A stretch of 64,000 nucleotides of DNA from Rouxiella badensis (GTDB lineage: Bacteria > Pseudomonadota > Gammaproteobacteria > Enterobacterales > Enterobacteriaceae), in contig CP114060.1 in the NCBI GenBank assembly GCA_026967495.1, forward strand, positions 4,588,001 through 4,652,000. The letters are read 5' to 3'. The translations under genes and the position numbers were made by a program. Shown in pieces: positions 1 to 7,610 of this stretch. How positions within the stretch are numbered: the first letter of the stretch is position 1; each line of letters begins with the position of its first letter. A model generated the notes under the pieces. It searched no databases. It saw only the letters and a program-made list of their open reading frames with translations, and was not told where the DNA came from.

Positions 1-54
1 CATTTGCAAAATTTAGATGATTTCTCAATACAAACCTGAAATGGAGGCTAGGAC

Positions 55-402
55 ATGAAAAAGCTCGCGATAATTCTTCTTACAGCAGGTCTGGCTCTGG
101 GCAGCGGTGCGACATTTGCAGCGGACGGGTCTAATGCTGGTGCTGGATCCAATAATGGTAACGCTAATCAGACAGGCGGACCGGGATCGATGCAAAAACT
201 TGCGCCAAACGGCGTTGATAACAGCAAGATCAATACTTCTGATACCAATACTGCACAAAAACCAATGACGCATCACAAGAAAACGACCAAGATGCATAAA
301 AAAACCAGCAAAAACAAAGACCATAAAATTACCATGTGTAAAGACGGTCGTTGTCCCGACCAAACGCCGGGGACAAAACAGTCCGCCGACACGGGTAAAT
401 AG
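55..402 (+). CDS. ybgS: YbgS-like small secreted protein
   Basis: A 115-residue protein with a signal peptide (about residues 1-23, cleavage after TFAA), then a low-complexity Asn/Gly/Lys-rich mature part. The C-terminal block HKITMCKDGRCPD closely matches the conserved C-terminus I recall for E. coli YbgS (HKNTMCKDGRCPD), with two cysteines that could form a disulfide in the periplasm. E. coli ybgS also lies beside zitB, so synteny agrees. The start is preceded by GGAGG at a good distance. Function in the family is unknown. The middle of the protein is poorly conserved and unusually basic (repeated HHKKTTKMHKK-type stretches). Confidence 0.85.
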   Translation: MKKLAIILLTAGLALGSGATFAADGSNAGAGSNNGNANQTGGPGSMQKLAPNGVDNSKINTSDTNTAQKPMTHHKKTTKMHKKTSKNKDHKITMCKDGRCPDQTPGTKQSADTGK

Positions 403-421
403 TTTTGCCGGTTTGATTCGG

Positions 422-448
422 ACGGAGGGCTTAGGCTCTCCGTTTTTA
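422..448 (+). terminator. Terminator after ybgS
   Basis: ACGGAG (422-427) pairs with CTCCGT (438-443) and is followed by a T run. It lies 20 bases after the ybgS stop. Confidence 0.7.
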
Positions 449-558
449 TTTGTGGTAAAAGATGACTTAAAATAGGAAGTTATTCAGACTAGTTTCAGTA
501 AATAAAGCGCTGAACCACATTCGTGGTATATCAATATTAAAAACAGATAGGGAAAATT

Positions 559-1527
559 ATGTCAGTACGGTCTCTTTTACCCGAGGACAGAAACAGCCGT
601 CGTTTGCTGTTGGCATTTTTAGTTACCGTGGTCTTTATGGTGGCCGAAGTTATTGGCGGTATGATTTCCGGCTCGCTTGCTCTGCTGGCCGATGCCGGCC
701 ACATGCTGACCGACGCAGCCGCCCTGCTCATGGCGCTAACGGCGGTTCGCTTTGCCCGCCGCAAAGCCAATGCTCGTCACACCTTCGGTTATCTTCGCTT
801 GACCACTATGGCAGCGTTCGTTAACGCCTCTGCGTTGCTGCTTATTGTCGTGCTCATCCTCTGGGAGGCCATCCGTCGTTTTATGACGCCGGAGCCGGTA
901 CTGGGCGGAACCATGCTGGCAATCGCCATTGCCGGGCTGTTTGCTAACCTGCTGGCCTTCTGGCTGCTGCATCAGGGTGAGGAAAAGGGGAATATCAACG
1001 TGCGTGCCGCGGCACTTCACGTAATGGGGGACTTGCTGGGATCTGTCGGTGCGGTAGGGGCAGCCCTGATTATCATGTACACCGGCTGGACGCCTATCGA
1101 CCCAATCCTGTCGGTACTGGTGTCCTGTCTGGTGCTGCGCAATGCCTGGGGGCTGCTGCGTGAGAGCTTTCACGAGCTGCTGGAAGGCACGCCGCAGGAG
1201 ATTGATATCGATAAACTGCGTAAGGACCTTTCGCTAACTATTCCCGAGGTGCGCAACGTTCATCACGTCCACGTATGGCAGATTGGCGAACAGCGTCTGA
1301 TGACTCTGCATACGCAGGTGATTCCACCGCATGACCACGATGCGCTGCTGGGCAGGATCCAGCACTACCTGTCAGAGAAATACAAAATTGGTCATGCGAC
1401 GATTCAGATAGAGTATGGCGTCTGCGAAATGTATGACTGCACCTTAAACGATGCAGCGGCGATTTCAGCCGCGTCAGGACAGGGTCATCACCATCATCAC
1501 GGTCATGACCACGGGCATCATCACTAA
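559..1527 (+). CDS. zitB: Cation diffusion facilitator, zinc exporter ZitB
   Basis: A 322-residue inner-membrane CDF antiporter that exports Zn2+ in exchange for protons. Six membrane segments fill the first ~210 residues. The two intramembrane zinc-site HxxxD motifs are visible: D45/H48/D52 in ADAGHMLTDA and H154/D158 in ALHVMGD. A cytosolic CDF C-terminal domain follows (HHVHVW around residue 236), and the protein ends in a His-rich tail (HHHHHGHDHGHHH), typical of ZitB. It follows ybgS and converges on nadA. In E. coli pnuC lies between zitB and nadA; here there is no room for it. Length agrees with E. coli ZitB (313 aa). Confidence 0.95.
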   Translation: MSVRSLLPEDRNSRRLLLAFLVTVVFMVAEVIGGMISGSLALLADAGHMLTDAAALLMALTAVRFARRKANARHTFGYLRLTTMAAFVNASALLLIVVLILWEAIRRFMTPEPVLGGTMLAIAIAGLFANLLAFWLLHQGEEKGNINVRAAALHVMGDLLGSVGAVGAALIIMYTGWTPIDPILSVLVSCLVLRNAWGLLRESFHELLEGTPQEIDIDKLRKDLSLTIPEVRNVHHVHVWQIGEQRLMTLHTQVIPPHDHDALLGRIQHYLSEKYKIGHATIQIEYGVCEMYDCTLNDAAAISAASGQGHHHHHGHDHGHHH

Positions 1528-1534
1528 AGGGTTA

Positions 1535-1562
1535 GCGCGTTCAGGCGTTGCCCTGAACGCGC
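1535..1562. terminator. Perfect inverted repeat between zitB and nadA
   Basis: GCGCGTTCAGG (1535-1545) and CCTGAACGCGC (1552-1562) form an 11-bp perfect stem with a 6-base loop, covering the true end of nadA. It lacks a clear T run on either strand, so its role as a shared terminator for the convergent genes is inferred. Confidence 0.45.
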
Positions 1563-2601
1563 AGCTTGAGCTGGGCCGCAAAGTCCAGCATGCGGTTTAG
1601 CGGAATTAACGATTTAACTCGCAGCGCTTCCTCAACCTGTATCTCGTGCTGACTTCCCCCTGCTCCAACCCTTCTGCAATCGCCTTCAGGCCGTTCATCG
1701 CCATCCACGGACAATGTGCACAGGTACGACAGCTTGCCCCTTCACCGGCAGTCGGTGCGGCAAACAGCTCTTTGTCTGGACACGCCTGCTGCATCTTGTA
1801 GAAGATACCGCGATCGGTGGCGACGATAAGCTTACTGTTAGGCAGCGATTTGGCCGCCTGAATCAGCTGGCTGGTTGATCCGACGGCATCGGCCATGTCT
1901 ACGATCGCCTGAGGGGACTCTGGATGCACCAGCACGGCCGCTTCAGGGTATAAAGCTTTCATACGGGTCAGGGCTTGGGTTTTAAACTCGTCATGGACGA
2001 TACAGGCCCCTTGCCAGCACAGGATATCTGCCCCGGTCTGTTTGCGAACGTAATTTCCGAGATGACGATCGGGATTCCAGATGATTTTTTCGCCAAGACT
2101 ATCAAGGTGTTCAATAAGTTCGACGGCAATACTGGAGGTGACCACCCAGTCGGCGCGTGCTTTCACTGCGGCAGAGGTGTTGGCATAAACGACGACCGTT
2201 CTGTCGGGATGGTTGTCGCAAAAGTCGGAGAACTCTTTTTCGGGGCAGCCGAGATCCAGTGAGCATTCGGCATGCAGTGTCGGCATCAGCACGGTTTTCT
2301 CGGGACTGAGGATTTTTGCCGTTTCGCCCATGAAACGCACGCCAGCGACCAGCAGCGTTGAGGCACTGTGTTGACTGCCGAAACGCGCCATCTCGAGCGA
2401 GTCGGCCACGCAGCCACCGGTCTCTTCTGCCAGCGCCTGAATCTCGGGGTCAGTATAGTAATGAGCGACCATCACCGCATCACGCTGTTTAAGGAGCCTT
2501 TTAATCTTTTCTTTATAAAAGGTTTTCTCGTCGTCGCTCAAAGAGGCGGGTTTAGGAGGGAAAGGATAAACCGCCGCGTTCAGGTCCAGTGTCTCACTCA
2601 T
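1541..2601 (-). CDS. nadA: Quinolinate synthase A (frameshifted near 3' end in this sequence)
   Basis: NadA condenses iminoaspartate with dihydroxyacetone phosphate to quinolinate in NAD synthesis and carries a [4Fe-4S] cluster. Cluster cysteines are visible in HAECSLDLGC, CWQGACIVH and the C-terminal SCRTCAHCPWMA. Reading from 2601, the frame breaks at a five-C run (1665-1669 on the + strand). One extra base restores a C-terminus ending IPLNRMLDFAAQLKLRVQGNA with a stop at 1541. The corrected product is 353 residues, close to E. coli NadA (347). Left uncorrected, the frame ends at 1606. A NadR-type operator lies upstream. The usual partner pnuC is missing downstream. Confidence 0.95.
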
Positions 2602-2669
2602 TACTCATCATCTCAGTCAGCCGTCAATATGCCGGCAAATCATCGGATCGAGCCTTCAAGAAGCCCGTT

Positions 2670-2687
2670 TGTTTTATATGCTAAACA
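2670..2687. promoter_or_regulatory. NadR box upstream of nadA
   Basis: TGTTTTATATGCTAAACA fits the NadR operator pattern TGTTTA-N6-TAAACA with one mismatch and lies 70-90 bases upstream of the nadA start. NadR represses NAD synthesis genes in enterobacteria. A weaker second copy (TGTTTA at 2742-2747 with TTAAAA six bases later) lies just upstream. Confidence 0.7.
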
Positions 2688-2759
2688 AAATACTCCGATG
2701 ACAGATAAATGTCGCTGTAATTTTATGCTAATTCGTGATTTTGTTTAAGCGGCTTAAAA

Positions 2760-3045
2760 TTTAACAAATGAAGTGACGATTTATTATCGTGATTCGCATA
2801 TTCGGGTTGTGAAGTTTGAAGGATCGTGGACTTGAGTCTCAAGGTTGCCGCTTTTGGTTTGATACTCATATTGACGGTATCAGGGCGGCGCAGAACGAAG
2901 TGATGAGGAACGATGTTATTCCGAATCCGCAGTGAAGGGACAGCGAAGCGGCGCGACCTGCGCCAGGCGAAGTCGTAACTGAAACGTACTCATCCTTCTG
3001 CCTCGGTCATCTCAAGATAACAAGGAGGAGGATTCACAAAGGGAA
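2760..3045. other. Non-coding stretch between nadA promoter and tRNA-associated repeats
   Basis: I find no convincing gene here on either strand. The stretch about 2890-2990 has a GC-rich, purine-rich character different from the AT-rich nadA promoter beside it. It may be a remnant of an element once integrated next to the tRNA cluster, but I recognise nothing specific. Confidence 0.4.
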
Positions 3046-3215
3046 TGGTCTTGAATTCCTCTTGTGTCGGTCTGGGCCAATGCCCAGTAGGCGCAACGCG
3101 TTCGCGTTGTCGTCTCGCTTCGCTCGGCTCGAACCAGAACGCAGCTTCTCACCCACACGACGCGCGGGATCTGCTGCTTTAGAGCTAGGGAATAATTTCG
3201 CAGACCCTGAAACGC

Positions 3216-3241
3216 AAAAAACGCCCGTTAGGCGCTTTTTT
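3216..3241. terminator. Repeat-borne bidirectional terminator, copy 1
   Basis: Six A, then CGCCCGTTAGGCGC, then six T. The hairpin has a U tract on either strand. Confidence 0.75.
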
Positions 3242-3418
3242 CTTAGAAGTGGTGGGTCGTGCGGGATTGATTCGGCCTTTGGCCTCACCCTGCGGGCAAC
3301 GCGTTCGCGTTGTCGTCTCGCTTCGCTCGGCTCGAACCTGAACGCAGCTTCTCATCCACACGACGCGAGGGATCTGCTGCTTTAGAGCTATGGAACAATT
3401 TCGCAGACCCTGAAACGC

Positions 3419-3444
3419 AAAAAACGCCCGTTAGGCGCTTTTTT
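3419..3444. terminator. Repeat-borne bidirectional terminator, copy 2
   Basis: Same symmetrical A6-hairpin-T6 structure, 203 bp after copy 1. Confidence 0.75.
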
Positions 3445-3621
3445 CTTAGAAGTGGTGGGTCGTGCGGGATTGATTCGGCCTTTGGCCTCACCCTGCGGGC
3501 AACGCGTTCGCGTTGTCGTCTCGCTTCGCTCGGCTCGAACCTGAACGCAACTTCTCACCCACACGACGCGCGGGATCTGCTGCTTTAGAGCTATGGAACA
3601 ATTTCGCAGACCCTGAAACGC

Positions 3622-3647
3622 AAAAAACGCCCGTTAGGCGCTTTTTT
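3622..3647. terminator. Repeat-borne bidirectional terminator, copy 3
   Basis: Same symmetrical A6-hairpin-T6 structure, another 203 bp on. Confidence 0.75.
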
Positions 3648-3824
3648 CTTAGAAGTGGTGGGTCGTGCGGGATTGATTCGGCCTTTGGCCTCACCCTGCG
3701 GGCAACGCGTTCGCGTTGTCGTCTCGCTTCGCTCGGCTCGAACCTGAACGCAACTTCTCACCCACACGACGCGCGGGATCTGCTGCTTTAGAGCTATGGA
3801 ACAATTTCGCAGACCCTGAAACGC

Positions 3825-3850
3825 AAAAAACGCCCGTTAGGCGCTTTTTT
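3825..3850 (-). terminator. tRNA-Lys operon terminator
   Basis: The first terminator reached by transcription from the tRNA-Lys cluster, 9 bases beyond the CCA end of the last tRNA gene. The three copies beyond it would act as back-up stops. Confidence 0.85.
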
Positions 3851-3858
3851 CTTAGAAG

Positions 3859-3934
3859 TGGTGGGTCGTGCGGGATTCGAACCTGCGACCAATTGATTAA
3901 AAGTCAACTGCTCTACCAACTGAGCTAACGACCC
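3859..3934 (-). tRNA. tRNA-Lys (UUU)
   Basis: A 76-nt cloverleaf on the minus strand, beginning GGGTCGTTAGCTCAG and ending ACGACCCACCA, with CCA encoded. The anticodon loop CTTTTAA gives UUU. It is identical to the two other copies in this cluster and occupies the E. coli lysT-lysQ position between nadA and cpoB. Confidence 0.97.
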
Positions 3935-3973
3935 TCTTCTAACTGACTGACTTCTTACTACAACATTAAACAG

Positions 3974-4115
3974 TGGTGGGTCGTACGGGATTGATTCGGC
4001 CTCTGGCCTCACCCTTCGGGCAACGCGTTCGCGTTGTCGTCTCGCTCCGCTCGGCTCAAACCTGCTACAGGTTCTCTTACCTACGACTTAACACATTTAC
4101 TACAACATTAAACAG
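3974..4115 (-). repeat. 142-bp spacer repeat with truncated tRNA-Lys 3' end, copy A
   Basis: Starts with the 19-nt tRNA-Lys 3' end (one change, TCGTACGGG), then the 64-bp hairpin-chain insert, CGAACCTG and a spacer running up to the next complete tRNA gene. It is nearly identical to 4244-4385. Confidence 0.85.
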
Positions 4116-4191
4116 TGGTGGGTCGTGCGGGATTCGAACCTGCGACCAATTGATTAAAAGTCAACTGCTCTACCAACTGAGCTAACGACCC
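4116..4191 (-). tRNA. tRNA-Lys (UUU)
   Basis: Second complete copy, same 76-nt sequence with encoded CCA and UUU anticodon. Confidence 0.97.
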
Positions 4192-4243
4192 TCTGTTTAC
4201 TGCTTACAAATTTTACTGCTTAAAACCTATCGAAACCAAACAG

Positions 4244-4385
4244 TGGTGGGTCGTGCGGGATTGATTCGGCCTCTGGCCTCACCCTTCGGGCAACGCGTTC
4301 GCGTTGTCGTCTCGCTCCGCTCGGCTCGAACCTGCTACAGGTTCTCTTACCTACGACTTAACACATTTACTACAGCATTAAACAG
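4244..4385 (-). repeat. 142-bp spacer repeat with truncated tRNA-Lys 3' end, copy B
   Basis: Same layout as copy A: tRNA 3' end, hairpin-chain insert, CGAACCTG, spacer. Valine tRNA genes, which alternate with lysine genes here in E. coli, are absent. Confidence 0.85.
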
Positions 4386-4461
4386 TGGTGGGTCGTGCGG
4401 GATTCGAACCTGCGACCAATTGATTAAAAGTCAACTGCTCTACCAACTGAGCTAACGACCC
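4386..4461 (-). tRNA. tRNA-Lys (UUU), promoter-proximal copy
   Basis: Third complete copy, and the first to be transcribed from the promoter at about 4525-4552. Confidence 0.97.
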
Positions 4462-4524
4462 ACTAATCTGCTTAATTTGCTTGCCTGATTAACTTGTTTC
4501 AGTTTGTCTGGGCAACGGCGGCAT

Positions 4525-4552
4525 ATATTACTGATTTATCTCGGCAGCGCAA
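4525..4552 (-). promoter_or_regulatory. tRNA-Lys cluster promoter
   Basis: On the minus strand TTGCGC, a 16-base spacer and TAATAT are followed by a GC-rich discriminator (ATGCCGCC), the usual signature of a stringently controlled stable-RNA promoter. It lies about 64 bases upstream of the first tRNA. Confidence 0.6.
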
Positions 4553-4648
4553 CCCTAATTTCGAGATAACTTACTGACTGCTTGTTCTTCATACATTCGG
4601 TTCTCGAAAAATAGTCTAAATGGTTATTTTTCGGGCCTGAATGGCTAA

Positions 4649-5434
4649 CTATTTTGAAGACAAACGTTTTTGAGCCGCTCGCGCAGATTCGGTGTTCGGG
4701 TATTGTTTAACCACTTGCTGGAACACGGCTTTCGCTTTTTCGCTCTGGCCTTTCTCCTGCATGATGATCCCTACCTTGTACATCGCGTCTGGGCTTTTCG
4801 GCGACTTCGGATAGTTTTTGACCACTACCGCAAAATAGTACGCTGCGTCATCTTTCTTACCCTTGTTGTAATACAACTGGCCGAGCCAATAATTGGCATT
4901 AGGCTGGTAAGTCGAATCCGGGTATTGCTTGATAAAAGCCTGGAAGGCAGTAATTGCCTGATCGGGCTGTTTCTTTTCCAACGCTAATGATACAGCGTTG
5001 TTGTAGTCAGTGTCCGGATTCCCCGAGCTTGCAGGCGCGCTGCTAGCAGAAGCAGAGTCAGAACCGCTGTCAGCCGTTGCTGCACCTGCTGAAGCACCTG
5101 CAGCGGCCGCAGGGGCACTACCTGAGCTTTGCATCGAAGCTATCTGCTGGAGAATCTGGTTTTGACGATCGGTAATCTGCTTCAGCTGATATTGGCTGTC
5201 CTGGATTTGCCCACGGAGCGTCGCAATATCATTCTGGTTATCGGAGACTTGTTGCTGGAGTTGAGTTAATAGCTGGCCTTGACCGTTAGAGATACGCTCA
5301 AGGGTGGTGACTCGATCTTCTATCGAGCCGGAGCCGACATTACTGATTGGTGCCGAGGCAGTAGCGGCCCAAGGGGCCGCTACGCCAATCAGTAACGACA
5401 GACTCAACAGGTGATGTCTGAAGTTACTGCTCAT
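4649..5434 (-). CDS. cpoB: Cell division coordinator CpoB (YbgF)
   Basis: A 261-residue periplasmic protein that links the Tol-Pal system to PBP1B-driven peptidoglycan synthesis during constriction. It has a signal peptide (about residues 1-27), an N-terminal trimerising coiled coil (about 40-105, heptads rich in Q and L), an Ala/Ser-rich linker and C-terminal tetratricopeptide repeats from about 140 (YNNAVSLALEKKQPDQAI, YWLGQLYYNKGKKDDA, and others). Length matches E. coli (263). It is the last gene of the tol-pal operon, 9 bases after pal. Confidence 0.95.
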   Translation of the reverse strand: MSSNFRHHLLSLSLLIGVAAPWAATASAPISNVGSGSIEDRVTTLERISNGQGQLLTQLQQQVSDNQNDIATLRGQIQDSQYQLKQITDRQNQILQQIASMQSSGSAPAAAAGASAGAATADSGSDSASASSAPASSGNPDTDYNNAVSLALEKKQPDQAITAFQAFIKQYPDSTYQPNANYWLGQLYYNKGKKDDAAYYFAVVVKNYPKSPKSPDAMYKVGIIMQEKGQSEKAKAVFQQVVKQYPNTESARAAQKRLSSK

Positions 5435-5443
5435 GCGATTCTC

Positions 5444-5956
5444 TTAGTAAACCAGTACGGCACGACGGTTTTTAGCGTAAGCCGCTTCGTCATGACCCAG
5501 TACAGCTGGTTTTTCTTTACCGTAAGAAACGATAGAGATCTGGTCAGCAGAAACGCCTTTACCCTGCAGGTACATTTTAACTGCAGAAGCACGACGCTCG
5601 CCCAGTGCGATGTTGTATTCAGGTGTGCCACGTTCGTCGGCGTTACCTTCAACAGTCACTTTGTAAGACGGGTTGCTACGCAGGAATGCAGCGTGTGCAT
5701 CCAGCATCTGAGCGTAGTCAGAAGAAACATCATACTTGTCCAGACCGAAGTAAACGATGTTGTTCTTCTGCAGCTCTTGCATTTGCTGGCGAGCTTGTTC
5801 TTCTGAAGACATATTGCCGTTTTCAGTGCCAGTACCAGCACCGTTAGCGCCGTATCCAGCTTGGCCATTGTCTGCGGTTTTGTGTGAACTACAAGCAGCG
5901 ATTGCCATTACAGGTACTGCCAACAGCAGGCCTTTCAGCACTTTATTAAGTTGCAT
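5444..5956 (-). CDS. pal: Peptidoglycan-associated lipoprotein Pal
   Basis: A 170-residue outer-membrane lipoprotein. The signal peptide ends in a lipobox (AIAAC, lipidated C22). A Gly/Asn-rich tether follows, then an OmpA-type peptidoglycan-binding domain (about 65-170). The segment VTVEGNADERGTPEYN carries the diaminopimelate-binding residues; E. coli, as I recall, has His where this protein has Asn. Pal binds TolB and peptidoglycan and ties the outer membrane to the wall at the septum. Confidence 0.97.
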   Translation of the reverse strand: MQLNKVLKGLLLAVPVMAIAACSSHKTADNGQAGYGANGAGTGTENGNMSSEEQARQQMQELQKNNIVYFGLDKYDVSSDYAQMLDAHAAFLRSNPSYKVTVEGNADERGTPEYNIALGERRASAVKMYLQGKGVSADQISIVSYGKEKPAVLGHDEAAYAKNRRAVLVY

Positions 5957-6002
5957 CTCGTTGATCCTTTTTTATAATTTGCCATACATATCTTAACATG
6001 CA

Positions 6003-7295
6003 TCACAGGTACGGCGACCAGGCAGGAGAAGATACCTGTCCTTCGGTAGCCGGAAGACGCGCTTTGAAACGCCCATCAGTCGAGACCAAATTCAACACCT
6101 GCCCGAGTCCTTGAGAAGAACTGTAGATAACCATGGTGCCGTTCGGCGCGATACTAGGCGTTTCATCCAGGTACGTGTCCGTTAATACTTGAACGGCTCC
6201 CGTGTCCAGATCTTGTTTGGCGATGTGTTGGCTACCGTTTGCGGAACTAACCATTACAAGGAATTTTCCATCGGGGCTAACATCTGAGTTCTGGTTCTGA
6301 GAACCTTCCCACGTCAGACGCTGAGGCGCACCGCCATTAATATTTACTTTATACAACTGAGGACGACCACCCTGATCCGAGGTAAACGCCAGATTTTGAC
6401 TATCTGGGAACCAGGTTGGCTCAGTGCTGTTGCTGCGTCCGTCAGTGACCTGGCTGATTTGGCCAGAAGCTAAATTCATTACATACAGGTTCAGGCTGCC
6501 TGATTTAGACAAGGCCATCGCCAGTTTGGTACCGTCTGGAGAAAACGCGGGTGCACCGTTATGACGCGGGAAGTCAGCGACTTGACGGATTGCGCCGTTA
6601 GCCAGGGTCTGAATCACCAGAGCAGACTGACCGCTTTCAAAAGTTACGTAAGCCAGTTTGCTACCGTCTGGAGACCAGGCCGGTGACATCAAAGGCTCGG
6701 TCGAACGGTGCACGACAAACTGATTGTAGCCGTCATAGTCAGAGACTTGCAGTTCAAACGGGAATTTCCCGCCGTTGGTCTGCACGACATACGCGATACG
6801 GGTGCGGAATGCGCCTTTAATTCCGGTCAGCTTCTGGAATACTTCATCACTCGCGGTATGTGCTGCATAACGCAGCCACTCTTTGGTGATTTTGTATTGG
6901 TTCTGTGCCAGAACGGTTCCGCTTGCACCCGAGGTGTCAACCAGCTGATAAGACACCAGATAGCTGCCGTCACCGCCAGGCTGAATTTGACCAACAACCA
7001 CGTCATTGATGCCCAACGCGCTCCAGGCAGCAGGCGTAACTTCAGCCGCTGTGCTCGGTTGCTGTGGCATACGTGCGTTGTCGATAGGATTAAATTTGCC
7101 GCTGTTGCGCAGGTCAGCCGCAACGATGCCGCCGATATCCTGTGGAGGAGTCCCCGGACCAGCCCATTTAAAAGGTACTACTGCAATTGGGCGGGCAGAG
7201 TCTACCCCTTGGGTTATCTCGATGCGCACTTCCGCATGAGACACCGTCGCCCACATCATCAATAGGCCGAACGCTACTCGAATTGCCTGTTTCAT
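6003..7295 (-). CDS. tolB: Tol-Pal system protein TolB
   Basis: A 430-residue periplasmic protein with signal peptide (1-21, cleavage after SHA), an N-terminal alpha/beta domain whose first residues contact TolA, and a C-terminal six-bladed beta-propeller. The propeller shows as recurring blades such as SPAWSPDGSKLAYVTFESG, APAFSPDGTKLAM, EPTWFPDSQNLAFTSD and SDVSPDGKFLVM. It shuttles between TolA and Pal. Length equals E. coli TolB. Confidence 0.97.
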   Translation of the reverse strand: MKQAIRVAFGLLMMWATVSHAEVRIEITQGVDSARPIAVVPFKWAGPGTPPQDIGGIVAADLRNSGKFNPIDNARMPQQPSTAAEVTPAAWSALGINDVVVGQIQPGGDGSYLVSYQLVDTSGASGTVLAQNQYKITKEWLRYAAHTASDEVFQKLTGIKGAFRTRIAYVVQTNGGKFPFELQVSDYDGYNQFVVHRSTEPLMSPAWSPDGSKLAYVTFESGQSALVIQTLANGAIRQVADFPRHNGAPAFSPDGTKLAMALSKSGSLNLYVMNLASGQISQVTDGRSNSTEPTWFPDSQNLAFTSDQGGRPQLYKVNINGGAPQRLTWEGSQNQNSDVSPDGKFLVMVSSANGSQHIAKQDLDTGAVQVLTDTYLDETPSIAPNGTMVIYSSSQGLGQVLNLVSTDGRFKARLPATEGQVSSPAWSPYL

Positions 7296-7610
7296 TGTAT
7301 CTCCCTTATCTGGACTCAGAATCCCGAAAGAAATCTTACGCCTCGTCAGGTGGCGTCACAAACGGCAGAAGACCGCGCATCGATTTCCCAATTTTCCATG
7401 TTGGGAATGCACGGTTTCCTGCTGCTTTACACTGCCCGACACCTGCGAGCCACGACGTCTGACCGGCTTATTCTTTCCGCGATAAACTAGCAGAATTTTA
7501 ACAAACCAATGCACACAAAACTACATAAACACCAGATAAGCCATCGCAAATATCTTAAACAAGAATATTTTCAACTGCGACTTCAATAACTTTGGCCATT
7601 TTAGGCCCCA
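7296..7610. other. tolA-tolB intergenic region
   Basis: About 315 bases, longer than I remember for E. coli. It holds one short inverted repeat (TTCCCAA at 7385-7391 with TTGGGAA at 7401-7407). I see no gene. An internal promoter for tolB-pal-cpoB would be expected here, but I cannot point to one. Confidence 0.4.

Larger units (their letters stand above)
3046..3858 (-). repeat. Tandem 203-bp repeats downstream of tRNA-Lys, each with a tRNA 3' end and a terminator
   Basis: Three near-identical units start at 3250, 3453 and 3656 (period exactly 203). A fourth copy at 3046-3249 is intact from about 3092 and diverged before that. Each unit opens (+ strand) with TGGTGGGTCGTGCGGGATT, the last 19 nt of tRNA-Lys. 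Then come a 64-bp hairpin-chain insert, CGAACCTG (the tRNA bases that would normally follow), about 90 bp of spacer and a symmetrical terminator. The array is immediately 3' of the tRNA-Lys gene at 3859-3934. The arrangement resembles the E. coli tyrT 178-bp repeats (rtT RNA), each carrying 19 bp of the tRNA 3' end; that is an analogy, not homology. Open frames inside the array are arginine-rich by-products of the repeats. Confidence 0.9.

Noticed and set aside
3062..3928. Repeated arginine-rich open frames of 68-107 codons on both strands of the repeat array
   Set aside because: They arise from the 203-bp repeat, cross terminators and tRNA tails, and have no ribosome binding sites or independent coding character. 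The E. coli tyrT array likewise yields Arg-rich frames, so I mention it but do not annotate genes.
3046..4461. A CRISPR array
   Set aside because: The repeats are long (142 or 203 bp), spacers are not unique, and the shared sequence is tRNA tail plus terminator. There are no cas genes.
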